The notes: generated by a model from the letters alone, not told the origin. DNA of 64,000 nt from Macrosoma leucophasiata (GCA_036365455.1 JAWQUS010000032.1:14020001-14084000), one strand, 5' to 3'; positions 10,739-21,766 are shown, counted from the stretch's first letter. A program made the numbers and translations.

Positions 10739-10905
10739 TAATTTGACGACCCGTTTAGTCCAGCAGTCTAAGACGACCGTTTGATTCGAAGGGTCGCGGG
10801 TTCGATCCCCGCACTGGGACAAATATTTTTATGTAAGTATGTACAGATGTTTGTTTCGAGTCTAGATGTTTGTATATATGTTGTGTGTTTCCACGACAGG
10901 GTAAA
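10739..10905 (+). mobile_element. Family E tRNA-derived SINE
   Basis: A tRNA-like head, with 'tttagtccagcagtctaag' as possible A-box region and 'cgggttcgatccccgc' as B box, is followed by 'actgggacaaata' and a T/G-rich body. The second copy at 43967 keeps the head and the body phrase 'gtctgggtgtttg'. The lack of a complete cloverleaf excludes a working tRNA gene. Confidence 0.6.
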
Positions 10906-11018
10906 CCTACGGACGCCATCTTCAGATTAGGAATATAAGCAGTGTTGCCAGGGCCTTGAGTCCTTTTTAACCGAACAGTGGGATGTGAGTGGAAGCGTAT
11001 TTTATTAATTTATTTTAT

Positions 11019-11068
11019 AATGCAGTGGTCCCTACGCTCTCAAGCTCTGACACAGCACCAGTAAAAAC
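11019..11068 (-). mobile_element. Family A fragment (5' end)
   Basis: 'atgcagtggtccctacgctc' to 'cagcaccagtaaaaacc' is a decayed 5' end of family A. Confidence 0.4.
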
Positions 11069-11211
11069 CAATAACATTATTGTCGAAGAAAAGAAAAGAA
11101 AAGAAAAGGAAATTATAATTGATATCTGTTTGCACTCAAGATTTTATTAAATTCACCGATCGCGAAGTCGAAACATAAAGCTCTGTGCTCATATAAATTT
11201 TAGAATACTTT

Positions 11212-11345
11212 TTTTTTATTTCACAAAAGTGACCAACAAAAGTGAGCACGCAGTTCACATGAATACACAAAAACTGAATTTCAAAATGCAGATGCGTTGC
11301 CACCCCTGAGACCTAAACAACCGTCAAATGGTAGTGTTCAGTATT
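11212..11345 (-). mobile_element. Family A fragment, divergent
   Basis: A T-run, 'gcagttcacatgaa', 'aaaatgcagatgcgttgcca' and 'aatggtagtgttcagta' partly follow the family order, but the last piece is in the opposite sense. This is a rearranged remnant. Confidence 0.4.
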
Positions 11346-11469
11346 TTTTTTAAATATAAGGTTGATAGACAATCTCAAGGACCACCTGATGAAAAATGGT
11401 CAACGTCGCCTATGAACAGTCAGTCCAGTATTACCGTTTTCCAGTTAGATGGTAATGTATGGTATTTTC

Positions 11470-11725
11470 AAAGATCTTTCTACAAACTACAAGTTTGATG
11501 AAATAATGTTTTTTTAATTTCAGTTCCAAGCATGGGACCCCCTTCCTCCCATGTTTTTTTTATTTTCCTATAAAAATCGTAAAGCGGTCCACAGAATACG
11601 TCTACTTTTCTTTCATCAAATATGTGTAAGCTCAATAGTTTCAGAATCAATTGCCTGTGACATACGGATAGACAGACATAATGACGAACCTTTAGTCTTT
11701 TGGCTACGGAACCCTAAAAACAAAC
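11470..11725 (+). repeat. 'ggaaccctaaaaa'-tailed repeat
   Basis: The end 'ggctacggaaccctaaaaac' and the preceding 'ggatagacagacata' match the tail structure of the element at 28861-29490. Non-coding. Confidence 0.45.
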
Positions 11726-11759
11726 ATATTGAACATAGAACCTCTTGTACTATTTAGTT

Positions 11760-12530
11760 TTCGCAATAACACATGCGAGTGAACTTTGGAATATAAATAA
11801 AAAACGATTCGATTCCTTCGATTCGATTCCTGCAAGAAGTAAAGTTTTTCTTTCCGTTTTTTTTTTATTTTCTATAGAGCTTCTTTCTTTTTTAAAAAAA
11901 TAAGCTTAATCGTATTAATTCCATTATGAACGTCGCCTAACCGCGGCACATTTGGTTATCAAAGTGTATTTCCCTCCCCTCATTAGTGTAATTGCAAGTG
12001 AACGCCACTCCACTGTTATCTATCACATTTACGAAACTTAACGTTATACTTAACACCTGTTTTACAACAACTATCGTTGAAAACGGTTTATCCGAGTCAA
12101 AGGTATTATCGTTACTATAATTGAACTCACTATGGTGTGTAATAAACAAGTGCCACTTATCTTATACGATTATACTTATTGATGTTTTTCAAAAATAGGA
12201 AAACTGTTGCACAATTTAGATATTATATTTATTGATTGATTTTTGTTTTACAAATTTCTCAAAATTCAAATCAGTGGTAATCGTCTAATACCACGACTTT
12301 TATTAACTGACATTTGTCAGTCTTGTCTTCCAAATTCCATTTCAGAAAATTTAATGTTTTATGTGTATTTTCACGCTAGGTCCCTTATGAAGCGTGGAAC
12401 GCCTTTCCCGGTTCAGAAACACGTCTAGTGCCTCTTCTTCATGCATCACTCTCTTAATACGTGCACACTGAACACCTATTCCAAAGATCCGTAGTCCCAC
12501 CTCGTGGTAGTACCGGATTAAGAAATGTTG
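11760..12530. other. No recognised gene or repeat family
   Basis: AT-rich. A short stretch at 11762-11805 ('cgcaataacacatgcgagtg') resembles the palindrome arm at 48708. Nothing else is assignable. Confidence 0.35.
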
Positions 12531-12805
12531 TTTTTTTTATGTAATGGAAGTGGCAAATAAAAATGCAGTTCACATTGATGTTAAGTGATGACTGCATCCC
12601 AGAGACCCACAAAAAGACCAAGGCAGATGTGCTACCACTCCTGAGGCCTAAGGTGTTATGCCTCTGTGCCGGAAATTACAGGGCCATACATTACCACTTG
12701 ACCGGAACACGATAGTGCTGAACACTACCATTAAGCGGCAAGTATATTAGGTATTGCGATGGTGCCTACGCCCGCGAGCTCCGTCACTGGAGCTCTACCA
12801 TCAGT
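12531..12805 (-). mobile_element. Family A retroposon, full length
   Basis: T-run, 'gttcacattgatgttaagtg' and 'gccggaaattacagggcc', ending 'ggagctctaccatcagt'. Confidence 0.75.
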
Positions 12806-12884
12806 AAAAATATTTTATACTATAATACATATTATAAAGAGGAAACATTTGTATTTTATATGAATGTTATTGTTTTTATTGAAA

Positions 12885-13240
12885 CGCGCGTTGCCCCGCG
12901 GCTGGTGTAGATCACAAGATTCACTAGCGATCTACTCGGTCGAGGACTACGGGCGCGGTCGGGAGTGTAATGGGTGATCGCTTAGTGCCAAATTAAAATG
13001 CGCTTTTCCGTGCTTCGGAGGGTACGTTAAGCCGTCGGTCCCGGTTGCTATCGACAGATAGCAGTTAAACCTTGTGGGAGGCCTTATGTGCGGTTTGAAA
13101 CACATCCGACAGCACTAACCCGTATCTCCACCAATCCGCATTGGAGCAGCGTGGTGGAGAAAGCTCCAGGCCTCCCCCCGAAAAAGGGGAGAGACTCGTG
13201 CCCAGCAGTGGGACGTATAATGGGTTGCTATTATTATTAT
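12885..13240 (+). mobile_element. Family B 5S rRNA-derived SINE, full length
   Basis: The head 'ctactcggtcgaggactacg' then 'ggcgcggtcgg' and 'atgggtgatcg' matches the internal control region of 5S rRNA in order and spacing. A body follows with 'tgcttcggagggtacgttaa', 'gcattggagcagcgtggtgg' and 'cccagcagtgggacgtataa', ending in (ATT)n. A matching 12-bp sequence (TATATGAATGTT) lies on both sides, at about 12857 and 13240, as expected after LINE-driven insertion. Confidence 0.75.
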
Positions 13241-13728
13241 ATATGAATGTTTGTAAGAAAAACTACTAGACCGATATCAAAAATAGTAAATAAATGTTCT
13301 CTTTTTTTGTATTGATTTGTCACAATATTGTAATAGCGATGTGGTCGCTAAGCGATAAAGCCCTAAAATTAAATTGAAAAAAAAAATCTTTCATCATTAG
13401 ACAGCTGCATCTTTACTGAGTGACATAGGTTATATTACATTCATTGCACCCATGCGAAGCCCGGGCTAGCCACTAGTATATTATAAAATAAGAAGTAGAG
13501 AAGAGAAGTATGGAAAATTGTTTTCATTCTGTATGACTTGTAACTGTGCTATTAATACAAACGTGTAGTTAAATGAATCGGTGACGCAATCGGCTTAATT
13601 GGTTTTTTTCTTAACCAATTACTTATAATAAAGAAAGGTAAATGAAAATCTTTGATAACTTTTATTTTTAGGGGCCTTGAAATGGCTTGAGTGATTGGAA
13701 CAGTTAGGGAAAAAATCTTACACATTCC
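13241..13728. other. No recognised feature
   Basis: Non-coding AT-rich sequence, with no family shared within the window. Confidence 0.35.
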
Positions 13729-13900
13729 AGAATAGGTCGAGTGCTGTCTGAAGGTCAAAAGTCTTAGGAATCGGCGTGCATGTATGAAGAGAATGATGAA
13801 TGTAGAAGAAGCACGGGAGGTGTGTGTGTCAGGATCGGGATATCTGGCGCTCCACACTCTCTGCCTACCCCGTGAAGGATCTGGCGTGAAGAAACATACA
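13729..13900 (+). mobile_element. RTE-like LINE 3' end, decayed
   Basis: Matches the last 170 bases of the LINE ending at 9369, including 'cggcgtgcatgtatgaagag' and 'ctctctgcctaccccgt', with indels that break the frame. It ends in 'aacatacaa' rather than a clean ATAC array. Confidence 0.7.
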
Positions 13901-14235
13901 AGATACAAGATCTAGAATAGTCTTTTCAGGAATTTTAAAATATCAAAGTGAGTTGTAACAGGTACCTTACAGGAATTGAACGTTTTGATTAAGCGTTGTG
14001 GACGGGCTTTTGTTTTGCATATCTTGACTAGTGTAAGTAGAACATAGAATGGATTGTGCACTTTCTTTTTCTTAAAACATACTCTCTCTAGCAGGTAAAG
14101 GCCAACATTCCATCAATGTAAATTGTATGCTTGTTTGCCACATCATGACATAAAACAATAGGAAAAGAAATAGGACTGAGATGTATTAATACGGTCCTAA
14201 AAATACAGTCCTCGCTCATCACCATCTTTTACAAT

Positions 14236-14526
14236 CATAGAGCAACGCGGCCCCCGGTCGCGGTGGACCGGAGGGGAGTAGCCATAGCGTGTATTACCGA
14301 TGCAAAACAGTCTGTCATTTTTTGCGGGGGGAAATGCGTGCGACACACACGCACACTACAAAAATCGTCTATTACTACGAAACTCACAACTTGACTCTAA
14401 CAAAATACAGAAACAATTTCACGCACACATTTAAACATCTAGGCGACAGGAATAGGCCCATTTGGGCTTATACTTGACAGAGGGGAAAGACTGCATATGG
14501 CTACTCCCCTCCGGTGTTGCTCTATG
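14236..14526. mobile_element. Family G hAT-type MITE, full length
   Basis: Terminal inverted repeats CATAGAGCAAC and GTTGCTCTATG are followed inward by complementary CCGGAGGGGAGTAGCCATA and TATGGCTACTCCCCTCCGG. The 8-bp flanks TTTACAAT and CTTACAAT differ at one base. An 8-bp target duplication is a feature of hAT and P superfamilies. There is no ORF of its own. Confidence 0.8.
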
Positions 14527-14883
14527 CTTACAATGTTATAATTATCTAAAAAAAAATACCTTCTGTCTTTATCAAATTTCTGTTTGATTCGAATAATTCA
14601 ACCTGCAGACTGATTGCAGGAGCCAACGACCTGCCAACTGCAGCGACTTAGTGAATTCGTCTAGTTTTATTGCCGTACATCTTACTGCATTTTATGTTTG
14701 CTTATTAATATTGCGATGAAACTTTATGACACCAATTCGGATGTCTGAGACGGATCACAATATACAGTTGATTAAGTGTCCGTGAGTTATAGTGTCCTGC
14801 CGCGACTTCATTCTACTTTTGTACGGTGAAAAATATCTGATATCCTCAAATTAATTTTTATCTAGTAAGTATATTTACAATTA
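14527..14883. other. No recognised feature
   Basis: Non-coding spacer between the MITE and a SINE. Confidence 0.35.
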
Positions 14884-15244
14884 ACGCGCATGGCCCCGCG
14901 GCTGGTGTAGATCTTCAGCTATCTACTCGGTTAAGCACTACGGGCGCAGTCGGGTGTGTGATGGGTGACCGCTAGTGACAAATTAAAATGCGTGCTTCGG
15001 AGGGCACGTTAAGCCGTCGGTCCCGGTTGCTATCAATAGATAGCAGTCGTTAAACCTTGTCAGAGGCCTTATGGGCGGTTTGAAAATATCCGACAGCGGG
15101 TTGGCCACTAACCCGTATCGCCACCAATCCGCATTGGAGCAGCGTGGTGGAGTAAGCTCCAGGCCTTCCCCCAAAAAGAGGAGAGACTCGTGCCCAGCAG
15201 TGGGACGTGTAATGGGTTGCCATTATTATTATCATATTATTATA
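14884..15244 (+). mobile_element. Family B 5S rRNA-derived SINE, full length
   Basis: Head 'actcggttaagcactacggg' then 'cgcagtcggg' and 'gatgggtgaccgc' is close to the 5S rRNA internal promoter (GTTAAGC...GGGCGCGGTC...GGATGGGTGACCGC). The body and (ATT)n tail are as in the copy at 12885. Confidence 0.8.
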
Positions 15245-15263
15245 TGTATTTTCAAAAGGTTTT

Positions 15264-15535
15264 ACTGGTGATTGTTGCTTGAGGGCGTAGGCACCACCGC
15301 ATTACCTAATCTCTCTGCCGCCAAATGGTAGTGTTAAGCTCTACCGTATTCCGGTTGTAATACCTTAACCCCGAAATATCTCTATCACAGAGACATACCC
15401 TGGGTCTCGGGCGTGGCAACGCATCTGCGTAAAGACCTCTGGTTTTTATTTAGATGTTTATAGGCTGAAGTCACCACTTAACATTCATGTGAACTGAATG
15501 CTTGTTTGCCACCTTGGTAACATAATAGGTAAAAC
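15264..15535 (+). mobile_element. Family A retroposon, divergent
   Basis: Plus-strand copy from 'actggtgattg' through 'gtaggcaccaccgcattacc' to 'gaatgcttgtttgccacc', with many substitutions. One of the older members. Confidence 0.6.
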
Positions 15536-15595
15536 CGTATTTTTTACGACTATCCCCACAAGAAACCAAATAATGTAATATAACATAGTAACAGA

Positions 15596-15958
15596 AGCGC
15601 ACATGGCGCCGCGGCTGGTGTAGATCGGAAGCGATCTACTCGGTTAAGCGATACGGGCGCGGTCGGGTGAGTGATGGATGACCGCTAGTGTGCTAGTTTC
15701 CGTGCTTCGGAGGGCACGTTAAGCCCTCGGTCCCGGTTGCTATCGATAAGGAGCAGTTGTTAAACTTTGTCGATGTTTGTCGTTAAGCCGCACATAGGGC
15801 ATGGGCGGTTTGAAAACATCCGACAGCGGGTTGGCCACTAATCCTTATCTCCTCAGGAGCAGCGTGGTGGAATAAGCTCCAGACCTCCTCCCAAAAAGCA
15901 GAGAGACTCGTGCCCAGCAGTGGGACGTATCAAGGGTTGTCATTATTATTATTATAAT
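15596..15958 (+). mobile_element. Family B 5S rRNA-derived SINE, full length
   Basis: Head 'actcggttaagcgatacggg', body 'tgcttcggagggcacgttaa', tail 'gggttgtcattattattatt'. The flanks 'ataacatagtaac' and 'ataatatagtaac' form a probable 13-bp target duplication. Confidence 0.8.
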
Positions 15959-16044
15959 ATAGTAACTGTCTCAGGCAAAACACGAGAAAAAAGAATATAA
16001 ATAGCCAGTGGTCGCCACAACCGGTCGTTGTGGTGATCATTATA

Positions 16045-16170
16045 ATACCGAACCAGTATGGTGCTAAGTACTACGATTAGGGGGCAGACAGATCAGATAA
16101 TGCGGTGATGCCCACGTACTTGAAAAAGAGAATATTTAATCTTGAACTCCGACACTCCACCACCAGTAAA
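16045..16170 (-). mobile_element. Family A fragment, divergent
   Basis: 'cagataatgcggtgatgccc' to 'ccaccaccagtaaac' is the 5' portion of family A on the minus strand. Confidence 0.45.
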
Positions 16171-16380
16171 CCATCGGGTGCGTCGTTGCCGGGAGCGTAG
16201 TGGAAAAACAAATTTATCGTATCAGGTGCGTACTGGCCGTAATAGTACTGCTTATTGGAATGGGGGTCTAATGAACTAACCCAGTAAACCACCTTCACTT
16301 TTAACCTTCCATCGCAGTTGTATTTTGTTAAATAATGATTTTCAAATGGAATCGTAGGCAGATTGTAATAAAGTGTTTAT

Positions 16381-16658
16381 AGTGGTGGTAGAGCTCCAGT
16401 GACGGAGCTCGCGGGCGTAGGCACCACCGCATTACCTAAATGGTAGTGTTCAGCACTATCGTGTTCCGGTCAGGTGGTAATGTACGGCCCTGTAATTTCC
16501 GGCACAGAGGCATAACACCTAATGCCTCAGGAGTGGCAGCGCGTCTGCATTTTGACCTCTGGTCATTGTGTGGGTGTCTATAGGCTGTAGTCATCACTTA
16601 ACATCAATGTGAACTGCATGTTTGTTTGCCACTTGTATTAACTAAAAAAAAAAAAAGT
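16381..16658 (+). mobile_element. Family A retroposon, full length
   Basis: Well-preserved plus-strand copy: 'agtggtggtagagctccagt', 'aatggtagtgttcagcac', 'gcatgtttgtttgccac', closed by an A-run of about 12. Confidence 0.8.
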
Positions 16659-16834
16659 TGTATTTAGTAGTTACTGTCCAGTTTTAATGAGACACTGTAT
16701 TGACACTGTAAGTAACGTGCCCTATTTTACCTGTTCTACAAAAAAGAGGCACATGACGTCTTGGTGACGATGACGTATGAACCAAAATAGCCAAATCAAA
16801 CAACACGTTTGTTGACCCATCGTGTACACGAGAG

Positions 16835-17296
16835 CGATGCACGGAAAACTGTCACTGTTTTCAACAAAGTAATCAATGATTGAATTTGAATGTACCTACG
16901 ATGTACTGTATATGTCGTAGATATACCTGTAAGTGTACTCAGTATACACTGCACGATGCACGGAAAACTGTCACTGTTTTCAACAAAGTAATCAATGATT
17001 GAATTTGAATGTACCTACGATGTACTGTATATGTCGTAGATATACCTGTAAGTGTACTCAGTATACACTGCACGATGCACGGAAAACTGTCACTGTTTTC
17101 AACAAAGTAATCAATGATTGAATTTGAATGTACCTACGATGTACTGTATATGTCGTAGATATACCTGTAAGTGTACTCAGTATACACTGCACGATGCACG
17201 GAAAACTGTCACTGTTTTCAACAAAGTAATCAATGATTGAATTTGAATGTACCTACGATGTACTGTATATGTCGTAGATACACCTGTAAGTGTATA
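16835..17296 (+). repeat. 119-bp tandem repeat, about 4 copies
   Basis: The phrase 'gatgcacggaaaactgtcac' starts at 16836, 16955, 17074 and 17193, an exact 119-bp period. The copies look identical apart from a T/C difference in the last unit near 17280. Each unit holds 'gtgtactcagtatacac', a near-palindrome. No ORF spans it. Too long and regular for a CRISPR array, and there are no unique spacers. Confidence 0.9.
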
Positions 17297-17926
17297 CTGT
17301 GTGTGTCTATCTAGTGTTGAGGTGTGAGGGAAACATAGAAAGAGAGTTGCTGTTTCACATATTTTAATGACCGATCAAAGTGCCAGTCACAACGAGACTG
17401 GCTTCGTCTTGATAGCACAATAGGTATAATACGGTATAGTTAAGTGCCGTTTACACTACACTTATTATAAGGTTATATTTACATTGTCCGTTACATACCT
17501 AAAATTACCATAGTATAAGAAAAATATACAGCCTTTGAAGTGTTGTAAAATGCCGCCTTTACCCGTACCACAGTATAGATATTTACATTGTGTCCGTACA
17601 AATGCAAATTCGTTAGGGTTGTCGTATTTTTGGGTTTTTATTTACGTTGCTTGTAACACGTCAAGTTATATTGTTGTCAGGTGTAATAACAAAAGAAAAA
17701 ACAACGCCAAATTATTTAATTTTATTTATTAGCAATACAATGAAGCTATAACACTAAGTTAACAAGTGTTCAAAGAAACTGTCTATATTGTGGCACGTAT
17801 CAATTAAAAGTTTTACTGTACCTCACTACCTACCTAACCCTTGAAATGTAGCTTTTTTTAATGTTATTTAATTAAATAGACGCGAAAATTAACGATTATC
17901 TACTTTATATCCAAAATCTAATATAC
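17297..17926. other. No recognised feature
   Basis: AT-rich non-coding sequence after the tandem array. The short ORF at 17535-17732 has no recognisable features. Confidence 0.35.
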
Positions 17927-17927
17927 T

Positions 17928-18152
17928 TGCCGTTAAATGGTAGTGTTCAGCACTATCGTGTTCCGGTCAGGTGGTAATGTACGGCTCTGTAATTTCCAGC
18001 ACAGAGGCATAACACCTAATGCCTCAGGAGTAGCAGCGCATTTGCATTTTGACCTCTGGTCATTGTGTGGGTGTCTATAGACTGCAGTCATCACTTAACA
18101 TCAATGTGAACTGCACGCTTGTTTGCCACTTTTATAACAGAAAAAAAAAAAA
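17928..18152 (+). mobile_element. Family A retroposon, 5'-truncated
   Basis: Starts at 'ttgccgttaaatggtagtg' and runs to 'gcttgtttgccacttttat' with an A-run. The first 60 bp of the family are missing. Confidence 0.75.
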
Positions 18153-18506
18153 TCTCCCTTTTTTTTTGCCGCCAGGTCCGAACCAAGCATGTATTCGTAA
18201 AACGTCATGATTATACAAAACAGGAACAAGAGCTATTGAGTTGCAGTCAAAACCACGCATAGCATATAAAGCATATCGTGGATAAAATCTATTTAAATAT
18301 TTTATGGCCACTCTTTTATGGACACGTGTCTACCATTATTTTGGCACCTTAACACAAAATATGGATGAAAATTCAGCAGTGTATGCTCTGTTCACACACT
18401 TCACACACATTCGTGGTGAGCTCATTCCCAAGTCACAAGATTAACAAGTAGCCCTTCTTTTGAACTGGCGCGGCGATATCGTAACAGTTTTACTGGTGAT
18501 AGAACT

Positions 18507-18812
18507 GCCTCGGTAGCCTAGTGGTAGCAGGCCACTACTACTACGCTGAGGTCCTGGGTTCGATTCCCTGGTAGAGGGTTATCAGAGATAATGGTGTAAA
18601 GTCTTTTATCTCTGGTTCTATTGGGATTTTTCCATTTTCCGGAAATTTCCAAGTACCTCGAAGTTTGGTAATGAGGCCGGAGTCAACAGGCTCGCCACCT
18701 GTTACATGGGCCAAAACGTCACCGGCGAATCGTGGGTGTTTGCATCTATGATTGAATGCATTCATTTATCTCTGCCTACCCCTTCGGGGATTACAGGCGT
18801 GAAGTTACGTTT
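18507..18812 (+). mobile_element. Family D tRNA-derived SINE, full length
   Basis: The head has a pol III A box (TAGCCTAGTGG) and B box (GGTTCGATTCC) at tRNA-like spacing. The body reads 'ggttctattgggatttttcc', 'aggctcgccacctgttacat' and 'tctctgcctaccccttcggg', ending 'ggcgtgaagttacg'. The same order is found inverted at 27653-27962 and partially at 31900 and 46255. AGAACT flanks both ends. It is a SINE rather than a tRNA gene because the head continues into a conserved body of about 230 bp. Confidence 0.8.
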
Positions 18813-18837
18813 TGAAGAACTCTACTGGTGGCAGAGC

Positions 18838-18990
18838 TTCAGGTTTTCACGAGCTACACTCATTGAAATAAAACTATTTTTAGATTTATCTGCTATAAAA
18901 CAGCATACCTAGCTATCATACCTCCAGATACCATAAGTCTTTTTTGCGTTAATCCTGAACGCTACCCTAGGCGTTTACGAAAACGATGTA
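18838..18990. mobile_element. Penelope-like element tail, rearranged
   Basis: 18838-18900 is the reverse complement of the 30310-30350 tail ('gagctacactcattgaaata'). 18915-18990 is direct to 30105-30177 ('gttaatcctgaacgctac'). The two pieces therefore point opposite ways. Confidence 0.5.
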
Positions 18991-18991
18991 G

Positions 18992-19277
18992 GTTTTTTTT
19001 ATGTAATAAAAAATATGGCAAACAAGCATGCAGTTGACATTGATGTAAAGTGATGACTGCCGCCTATAAACACTCACACAATGACCTGAGGTTAAAATGC
19101 AGATGCGTTGCCACTCCTTAGGCCTAAGGTGTTATGCCTCAGTGCCGGAACAGGGCCGTACATTACCACCTGACCGGAACACGATAGTGCTGAACACTAC
19201 CATTTAGCGGCAAGAATATAAGTTAATGCGATGTTACCTACGCCCGCGTGCTCCGTCACTGGAGCTCTACCACCAGT
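18992..19277 (-). mobile_element. Family A retroposon, full length
   Basis: T-run, 'gttgacattgatgtaaagtg' and 'gaacacgatagtgctgaaca', ending 'gagctctaccaccagt'. Confidence 0.75.
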
Positions 19278-19330
19278 GGTCTACTAAAGTACTAGACAGT
19301 ACATTCCCCTAGGTAGCATGATTCCAGTCC

Positions 19331-19491
19331 CTGTAATTTCCGGCACAGAGGCATAACACCTTAGGCCTCAGGAGTGGTAGCGCACCTGCATTTTGACCTC
19401 TGGGCATTGTGTGGGTGTCTATAGGCTGCAGCCATCACTTAACATCAATGTGAACTGCATGCTTGTTTGCCACTTTTATTACATAAAAAAA
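19331..19491 (+). mobile_element. Family A retroposon, 5'-truncated
   Basis: From 'cctgtaatttccggcacaga' to the A-run after 'gccacttttattacat'. It faces the neighbouring copy at 18992 in opposite orientation. Confidence 0.75.
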
Positions 19492-19825
19492 GATACAGCT
19501 CAATGCGACAAAAGTTTTATTTATCAGAATGATGATCCAGAGATTTCTAGCTACACTTTTGGCTTACGTCAGCCTGACTGAAATTGCTCAATCGAATCCC
19601 AATCAATCCCGAATCGATTATTCAAGAATGTCGCATATAAACACATTTGGGCGTCCAATGATTTGTTACAAACACGTGATGGATGCACGTGATGTCATAT
19701 CACGTGAGACTGCGGTTTGGGGCTACTCGATACTATCGAGACTATCGACTTTATGCTGAGGATAATCGATGCTTTCGGTTAATTAACAAGTTACATTCAT
19801 ACACAGTGATTTCACTAATAAGCCT
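19492..19825. other. No recognised feature
   Basis: Short overlapping ORFs here show no recognisable features. Confidence 0.3.
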
Positions 19826-19878
19826 GGGTTGCACCATATTTAAAGTTACTGTATCATTTCACATCCTTCTCTAACATT

Positions 19879-20312
19879 ACTGGTGGTAGAGCTCCAGTGA
19901 CGGAGCTCGCGGACGTAGGCACCATCGCATTATTTATTTATTTATTTATTTATTTAAACTTTCTTGCACAAAATTGGTACATGTGGCAGACTTAATGCTA
20001 AAAAGCATTCTCTACCAGTTAACTTTTGGGTAGTGGTGAGAATTTTACTACCTAATGTTCTTGCCGCATTACCTAATGTACTTGCTGCTAAATGATAGTG
20101 TTCAGCACTATCGTGTTCCGGTCAGGTGGTAATGTACGGCCCTGTAATTACCGGCACAGAGGCATAACACCTTAGGCCTCAGGAGTAACACAGGCCTTAG
20201 GTAACACATCTGCATTTTGACCTCTGGTCATAGTGTGGGTGTTTATAGGCTGTAGTCATCACTTAACATCAATGTGAACTGTATGCTTGTTTGCCACATT
20301 TAATACATAAAA
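19879..20312 (+). mobile_element. Family A retroposon split by an (ATTT)n-headed insertion
   Basis: Family A begins 'actggtggtagagctccagt', breaks at 19931 into (ATTT)n plus 'aaactttcttgcacaaaatt', and resumes at about 20066 with 'cgcattacctaatgtacttg', to the A-run near 20306. 'gcattacctaatgt' is present twice around the right junction. Confidence 0.7.
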
Positions 20313-20330
20313 AAAACATAGTATGTTCTT

Positions 20331-20400
20331 AGGTTTTCGCGAGCTACACTCATCGAAATAAAACTTGTTTTCGGATTTATCTCGCGCAGGTATATTAAAC
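20331..20400 (-). mobile_element. Penelope-like tail fragment
   Basis: 'ggttttcgcgagctacactc' and 'ggatttatctcgcgcag' are the reverse complement of 30300-30350. Confidence 0.5.
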
Positions 20401-20523
20401 TAAAATGATCCTACTCTAAGTTCAAGAAATCTGTTAAATTTAGATTAGGATGTGAAATGTTACAATAACTTTAACTTTAACAAATGTCTTGGTGCAACCC
20501 ATGCTAATATTTGTGTGTAGCAC

Positions 20524-20653
20524 GGCCAAATACTCAAACGTCACTTAAATCTAAGTGGGACTTAAAAGTCTTCTTTACAAAACACGTTCAAACGATTGAA
20601 GTAGCGCACATTTGAGGGTTGCTTAAAATTGAGTGACGTTTGAGTATTTGGCC
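20524..20653. mobile_element. 130-bp MITE with 24-bp TIRs
   Basis: Left GGCCAAATACTCAAACGTCA plus CTTA. Right is its inverse, 'tgacgtttgagtatttggcc', preceded by 'tgag'. It is compact and non-coding. Confidence 0.75.
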
Positions 20654-20957
20654 AGAAGTGTATTGTATCGATTATATCTATACCTAATTGTTATGATTTT
20701 TTAATGTAACGAAAGTGTCATACAAGCTTGCAGTTCACATGGATGTTAAGTGATAAACTGCAGCCTATAGATATCTACACAAAAACCAGAGCTCAAAATG
20801 CAGATGTTTTGATGCGTTGAGTGGCAAAGAAGGCTGATTGGTCTGTGAGTGGCAAGCCCTGAGACCTTAGTCACCCTTAGTTGTTATCTCTGTGTTACTA
20901 CGGGATAAAACATTACCATCTAATCGGAACACAATAGTGCTGAACACTACTATTTAG

Positions 20958-21766
20958 GAAGCGCGCATGGCCCAGCGGCTGGTGTAGATCGTAAGCGATC
21001 TTCTTGGTTAAGCACTAAAGGCGCGGTCGGGTAGTGTGATGGGTGACCGGGTGCTTCGGAGGACACGTTAAGCAGTTGGTCCCGGTTGCTAACGATGGAT
21101 AGCAGTCGTTAAAGGAGATGTTGCAAAAATGTATGGATCTCCGGCCATGTATTGTACACAATATCATTAACAGGCAAAAACAATATAAAAACGTTTTTAA
21201 CTGCATATTTGCACTTACTTAGCTTTGTTTGCAGTTACAAAATATTATTTGCAGTAAGAATTGCAACTCAAAACTAACATGGCGAATATGGCGGGCGTAG
21301 TCATTTTGACATTTTCATTTTTTAAATTGTATTTTGATTATAGAACTTGGAGAAGAAAGAAATATTTTCTAAATACTATCAAAATCGATTGATCCCAAGC
21401 GTCGGCTGTATCGCCGCCATATTTAACATAGTTGGAAAATGATAAAATCGTTTGAATTAAATGTGGTTGTAACTCTGAAATATATTCTTGAATAAATTAA
21501 TTGTATTTTTTTTGGATTCTTCTTTAATTTACCCATTTTTTGAGAACGTGTACGAACCAAGGCCGAGCTCGCAACATCTCCTTTGTCGGAGGCCTTATGG
21601 ACGGTTTAAAAACATCCGACAGCGGGTTGGCCACTAACCCACCCACCATCACCAATCCGCATTGGAGCAGCGTGGTGGAGTAAGCTCCAGGCATCCCTCC
21701 AAAAAGGGGAGAGACTCGTGCCCAGCAGTGGGACGTTTAATGGGTTGCCATTATTATTTTATTATT
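20958..21766 (+). mobile_element. Family B 5S-derived SINE containing a TIR element
   Basis: SINE head 'ggctggtgtagatcgtaagc' and 5S-like 'gcgcggtcgggtagtgtgat' come before 21114. SINE body 'tcggaggccttatggac' and tail 'gggttgccattattatt' come after 21583. It is bounded by the 12-bp target duplication described for the host element. Confidence 0.85.
21114..21583. mobile_element. Inserted TIR element of about 470 bp
   Basis: Ends AAAGGAGATGTTGC and GCAACATCTCCTTT are perfect 14-bp inverted repeats. No target duplication is clear. The interior is AT-rich. A 36-codon frame from 21280 starts MANMAGVVILTFSFFK, which is too short to call. It interrupts the SINE at 'gttaaa / tttgtcgg'. Confidence 0.7.

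Larger units (their letters stand above)
19826..20507. mobile_element. TIR element 'TGGGTTGCACCA' carrying nested insertions
   Basis: Left end 'gcctgggttgcaccatattt' and, inverted, right end 'ttggtgcaacccatgc', with subterminal 'atttcacatcctt' / 'aggatgtgaaat' also inverted. Inside lie a family A copy (19879-20312) and a Penelope-like tail (20331-20400). Confidence 0.6.

Noticed and set aside
14930..14980. 5S rRNA gene
   Set aside because: Only the internal promoter region is similar. The rest is a SINE body with an (ATT)n tail.
16835..17296. CRISPR-like regular repeats
   Set aside because: The whole 119-bp period is repeated without unique spacers, and the setting is an animal genome. It is a simple tandem array.
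18507..18590. tRNA gene with A and B boxes
   Set aside because: The tRNA-like head continues into a conserved SINE body repeated elsewhere, and a full cloverleaf is not kept.
21280..21390. 36-codon frame MANMAGVV in the nested TIR element
   Set aside because: Too short and without a second copy for comparison.
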